Origin: Burkholderiales bacterium
Lineage (GTDB): Bacteria; Pseudomonadota; Gammaproteobacteria; Burkholderiales; SG8-39
NCBI GenBank assembly: GCA_014860355.1
Contig: JACZJV010000191.1
Location: 1 to 45,753 of the forward strand
Direction of reading: 5' to 3'
Length of the DNA: 45,753 nucleotides
Shown here piece by piece: positions 43,470 through 45,753 of the stretch (its first letter is position 1; each line of letters begins with the position of its first letter). The translations under genes and the position numbers were made by a program. The notes under the pieces are model-generated. The model saw only the letters and a list, made by a program, of their open reading frames with translations. It did not search any database and was not told the origin of the DNA.

Positions 43470-43825
43470 GCTGGCCGGTCCGCCGCTCGGCATTCGCGGC
43501 GGAAGATGCGGGGCTTGCGCAATCGACAGCCCGTGGGCGGGCGGCAGGTTCCGCCTGGTTTCGGCATGGCAGGACACCTCAGGAACTGGATGCCCCAATG
43601 TACCGCCTGGGGCTGCGCGCACGTTTGACATCCATCACAGCCGGATATCGCGTTCGAGCGGCGGACCTGGTCCTTCGACCCCGTTTGCTTCTGTGCAATA
43701 TCGCCGAGCCATCGGATGCCGGGGGCCGACCGCCAAAGCGCGCTGCCCGGCGCCGGCAAAACACGGGAAATGCGCCGCGATGAGTTATCCTAGGGGCAGC
43801 TTCCCGTCCTCCTGCCAGGCTTTTC

Positions 43826-45753
43826 ATGCCCTTGCTCCAGCTTTCCCAGGTCTCCCTGGCCTACGGCCATGTGCCCCTGCTCGATCACGTGGATCTGGTG
43901 ATCGAACCGGGTGAGCGCATCGGCCTGATCGGCCGCAATGGCACTGGAAAATCCAGTCTGCTCAGGCTCATGGCCGGCGTCGTAGCGGCAGACGACGGCA
44001 AGCTGTGGCGTGCGCCTGCGCTGAAACTGGCGAGCGTGCCGCAGGAACCCCAGTTCGCGCCGGGCTTGAGCGTATTCGAAGCAGTAGCCGAAGGCCTGGG
44101 CAAAGGCACACAGCTGCTCGTCGACTATCACGCTGCGGCGCACGATCTGACCGCGGCGCACGATGCCGGCGCGCCGGCCGATCCCGCCTTGATGGAGCGG
44201 TTGCACCAGTTGCAGGAAGCGCTGGATGCGAGCGACGGCTGGAGCCTGGAGCACAAGGTCGCGAACACGCTGTCGCGCCTGCAGCTCGATCCCGACTGGC
44301 TTGTATCCGAGCTGTCCGGCGGCCTGAAGAAGCGCGTCGCCCTGGCTCGCGCACTGGTGCCCGCGCCCGATCTGCTGCTGCTGGACGAGCCGACCAACCA
44401 CCTGGACGTCGCCGCGATCGAATGGCTGGAACAGATGCTGCAGTCCTATTTCGGCAGCGTGCTGCTGGTCACTCACGACCGGCGCTTTCTGGATAACGTC
44501 GCCACCCGCATCATCGAGCTCGATCGCGGCTACCTCAGCAGCTACACCGGCAATTTCAGCGTCTATCAGCAGGAAAAGGCCGCGGCGCTGGAAACCGAAG
44601 CCGTGCACAGCCGCAAGTTCGACAAGTTCCTCGCGCAGGAGGAGGTCTGGATCCGCCAGGGCATACAGGCACGGCGCACACGCAACGAAGGACGTGTGCG
44701 GCGGCTGGAGGCGCTGCGCCTCGCGCGCAGCGCGCGGCGGGAGCGTGTCGGCAAGGTCTCCCTGGCGGTGGAGGAGGGCGAGCGTTCGGGCAAGCTGGTG
44801 GTCGAATTGCGCCGGGTATGCAAGCGCTACGACGGCAAGCCGGTGGTGCAGGATTTTTCCTGCCGCATCCTGCGCGGCGACAAAGTCGGCCTGATCGGAC
44901 CCAACGGCAGCGGCAAAACCACTTTGCTCAAACTGATCCTGGGTGAACTGCAGCCCGACGAGGGTCAGCTACGCCTGGGCACCAAGCTCGATTTCGCCTA
45001 TTTCGACCAGTTTCGCGCCGCGCTGGACGAAGAGGCTACGCTGGCCGATACCATCAGCACCGGGGGCGATTTCGTCGAAATCAACGGCGCGCGCAAGCAC
45101 GTCATCAGCTATCTGGGGGATTTCCTGTTTCCACCGGAACGCGCGCGCGCGCCGGTCAAATCGCTTTCCGGCGGCGAGCGCAACCGCCTGCTGCTGGCGC
45201 GCCTGTTCAGCCGCCCGGCCAATGTTCTGGTGCTGGACGAGCCGACCAACGACCTGGACATCGAGACACTGGAACTGCTGGAGGAGTTACTGCAGGACTA
45301 TGCCGGCACGCTGTTTCTGGTGAGCCACGACCGGGCGTTTCTCGACAACGTGGTCACTCAGACCATCGCCAGCGAAGGTGGGGGTGTGTGGAAAGAATAC
45401 GCCGGCGGCTACAGTGACTGGCAGCGCGTCAGGTCTGCGCCCGGACCCGAGGCAGCGCCCGCGCGGCGCGGACAAAAGAGCGACGGCCGCGCCAAGCGGA
45501 CTCCGAGCGGGCCGGTAGCGGCAAAGCCAAAGGCTGGACTCGGCTACAAGGAAGAGCGCGAACTCGCCGAGCTGCCGGGGAAAATCGACGCGCTGGAAAA
45601 GGAACAAGGCCAGATCACCGCCGCGCTCGCGAATGCAACGTTGTACCGGGATCAGCCGGAGCAGGTGAAGCAGCTGAACCAGCGCTACGCCGCGATCGAG
45701 AAGGAACTGGCGTCGGCCTTGCTGCGCTGGGAAAAGCTGGAAGCGAAACGCTA
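43826..45753 (+). CDS. uup: ABC-F ATPase Uup (reaches right edge, stop just outside)
   Basis: 642 codons are complete and the last two bases of the window are TA, so a stop could be the very next codon; Uup is about 635 aa. Two ABC cassettes: Walker A GRNGTGKS (36-43) and, in the second, GPNGSGKT; signatures LSGGLKKR and LSGGERNR; Walker B LLLDEPTNHLD and VLDEPTNDLD. No transmembrane domain. The C-terminal coiled coil (from YKEERELAELPGKI) is the Uup-specific DNA/ribosome-binding part. ABC-F proteins act on ribosomes; Uup is also tied to transposon precise excision. ATG at 43826, divergent from the Lon-like gene. Confidence 0.93.
   Translation, partial: MPLLQLSQVSLAYGHVPLLDHVDLVIEPGERIGLIGRNGTGKSSLLRLMAGVVAADDGKLWRAPALKLASVPQEPQFAPGLSVFEAVAEGLGKGTQLLVDYHAAAHDLTAAHDAGAPADPALMERLHQLQEALDASDGWSLEHKVANTLSRLQLDPDWLVSELSGGLKKRVALARALVPAPDLLLLDEPTNHLDVAAIEWLEQMLQSYFGSVLLVTHDRRFLDNVATRIIELDRGYLSSYTGNFSVYQQEKAAALETEAVHSRKFDKFLAQEEVWIRQGIQARRTRNEGRVRRLEALRLARSARRERVGKVSLAVEEGERSGKLVVELRRVCKRYDGKPVVQDFSCRILRGDKVGLIGPNGSGKTTLLKLILGELQPDEGQLRLGTKLDFAYFDQFRAALDEEATLADTISTGGDFVEINGARKHVISYLGDFLFPPERARAPVKSLSGGERNRLLLARLFSRPANVLVLDEPTNDLDIETLELLEELLQDYAGTLFLVSHDRAFLDNVVTQTIASEGGGVWKEYAGGYSDWQRVRSAPGPEAAPARRGQKSDGRAKRTPSGPVAAKPKAGLGYKEERELAELPGKIDALEKEQGQITAALANATLYRDQPEQVKQLNQRYAAIEKELASALLRWEKLEAKR

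Noticed and set aside
43470-43631. 54-residue N-terminal extension of the Lon-like protease
   Set aside because: Sequence before ATG 43469 is low-complexity shadow; the family N-terminus begins at the later start.
1-45753. tRNA, rRNA, CRISPR arrays, riboswitches, prophage
   Set aside because: Looked for in gaps and on both strands; no cloverleaf, repeat-spacer pattern or phage gene was seen.

Overview
This 45.75 kb window is GC-rich, gene-dense chromosomal DNA of a proteobacterium. The fused LivHM permease, the imuA-imuB-dnaE2 SOS cassette with a CTGT-N8-ACAG LexA box, the ECF42/DGPF cluster and the general gene style point to a betaproteobacterium. No rRNA, tRNA or 16S-like marker is present, so that placement is an inference. 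I see no CRISPR array, prophage or integrase. The only mobile-type gene is a REP-associated (Y1/HUH) transposase beside a toxin-antitoxin pair.

Layout. 1-2346 (-): branched-chain amino-acid-type ABC uptake genes, a LivH-LivM fused permease running off the left edge and its binding protein. 2628-10498 (+): a peptide-type ABC importer (binding protein, two permeases, two ATPases) followed by an N-formylglutamate amidohydrolase-family enzyme and an M20 amidohydrolase, which reads as one uptake-and-hydrolysis operon. 10736-12232 (+): M32 carboxypeptidase. 12435-14644: a small secreted 4-Cys protein, a five-helix membrane protein (-) and an HD/PDEase-like hydrolase. 14634-16460 (-): three overlapping genes that look like an ExbB/TolQ-type proton channel with an unusual ExbD-like partner and a third membrane protein. 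16723-18124 (+): a stand-alone receiver protein and a DUF1080 lipoprotein.

18258-25840 (-): a tightly coupled five-gene operon (FAD subunit, fused 2Fe-2S/molybdopterin hydroxylase, 6-hydroxynicotinate-reductase-like protein, UPF0280/ApbE-like protein, BT1/MFS-like transporter). Each junction is a 4-bp stop/start overlap. It looks like a module for importing, hydroxylating and reductively dearomatising an N-heterocycle. 26182-27570 (+): membrane-anchored alpha/beta hydrolase. 27779-32087 (+): ECF42-type sigma factor, two YCII/DGPF proteins around a VOC protein, then a BNR beta-propeller and a MoaD/ThiS protein. A sequence matching the recalled ECF42 promoter motif lies just before the first DGPF gene.

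32105-33331 (-): accessory patch with a HigBA/RelE-type toxin-antitoxin pair and a RAYT transposase. 33479-38939 (-): imuA-imuB-dnaE2 mutagenesis cassette, with a LexA box before imuA and a perfect 21-bp-arm inverted repeat in the dnaE2 leader. 39158-40156 (+): zinc alcohol dehydrogenase. 40238-43469 (-): Lon-like protease overlapping a universal-stress-type protein. 43826-45753 (+): Uup ABC-F ATPase, reaching the right edge at or next to its stop.

The two parts I find most likely to hold undescribed biology are the heteroaromatic operon, with its possible built-in flavinylating partner, and the three-gene ExbB/ExbD-like operon whose second protein carries a YfaP-like beta-domain.
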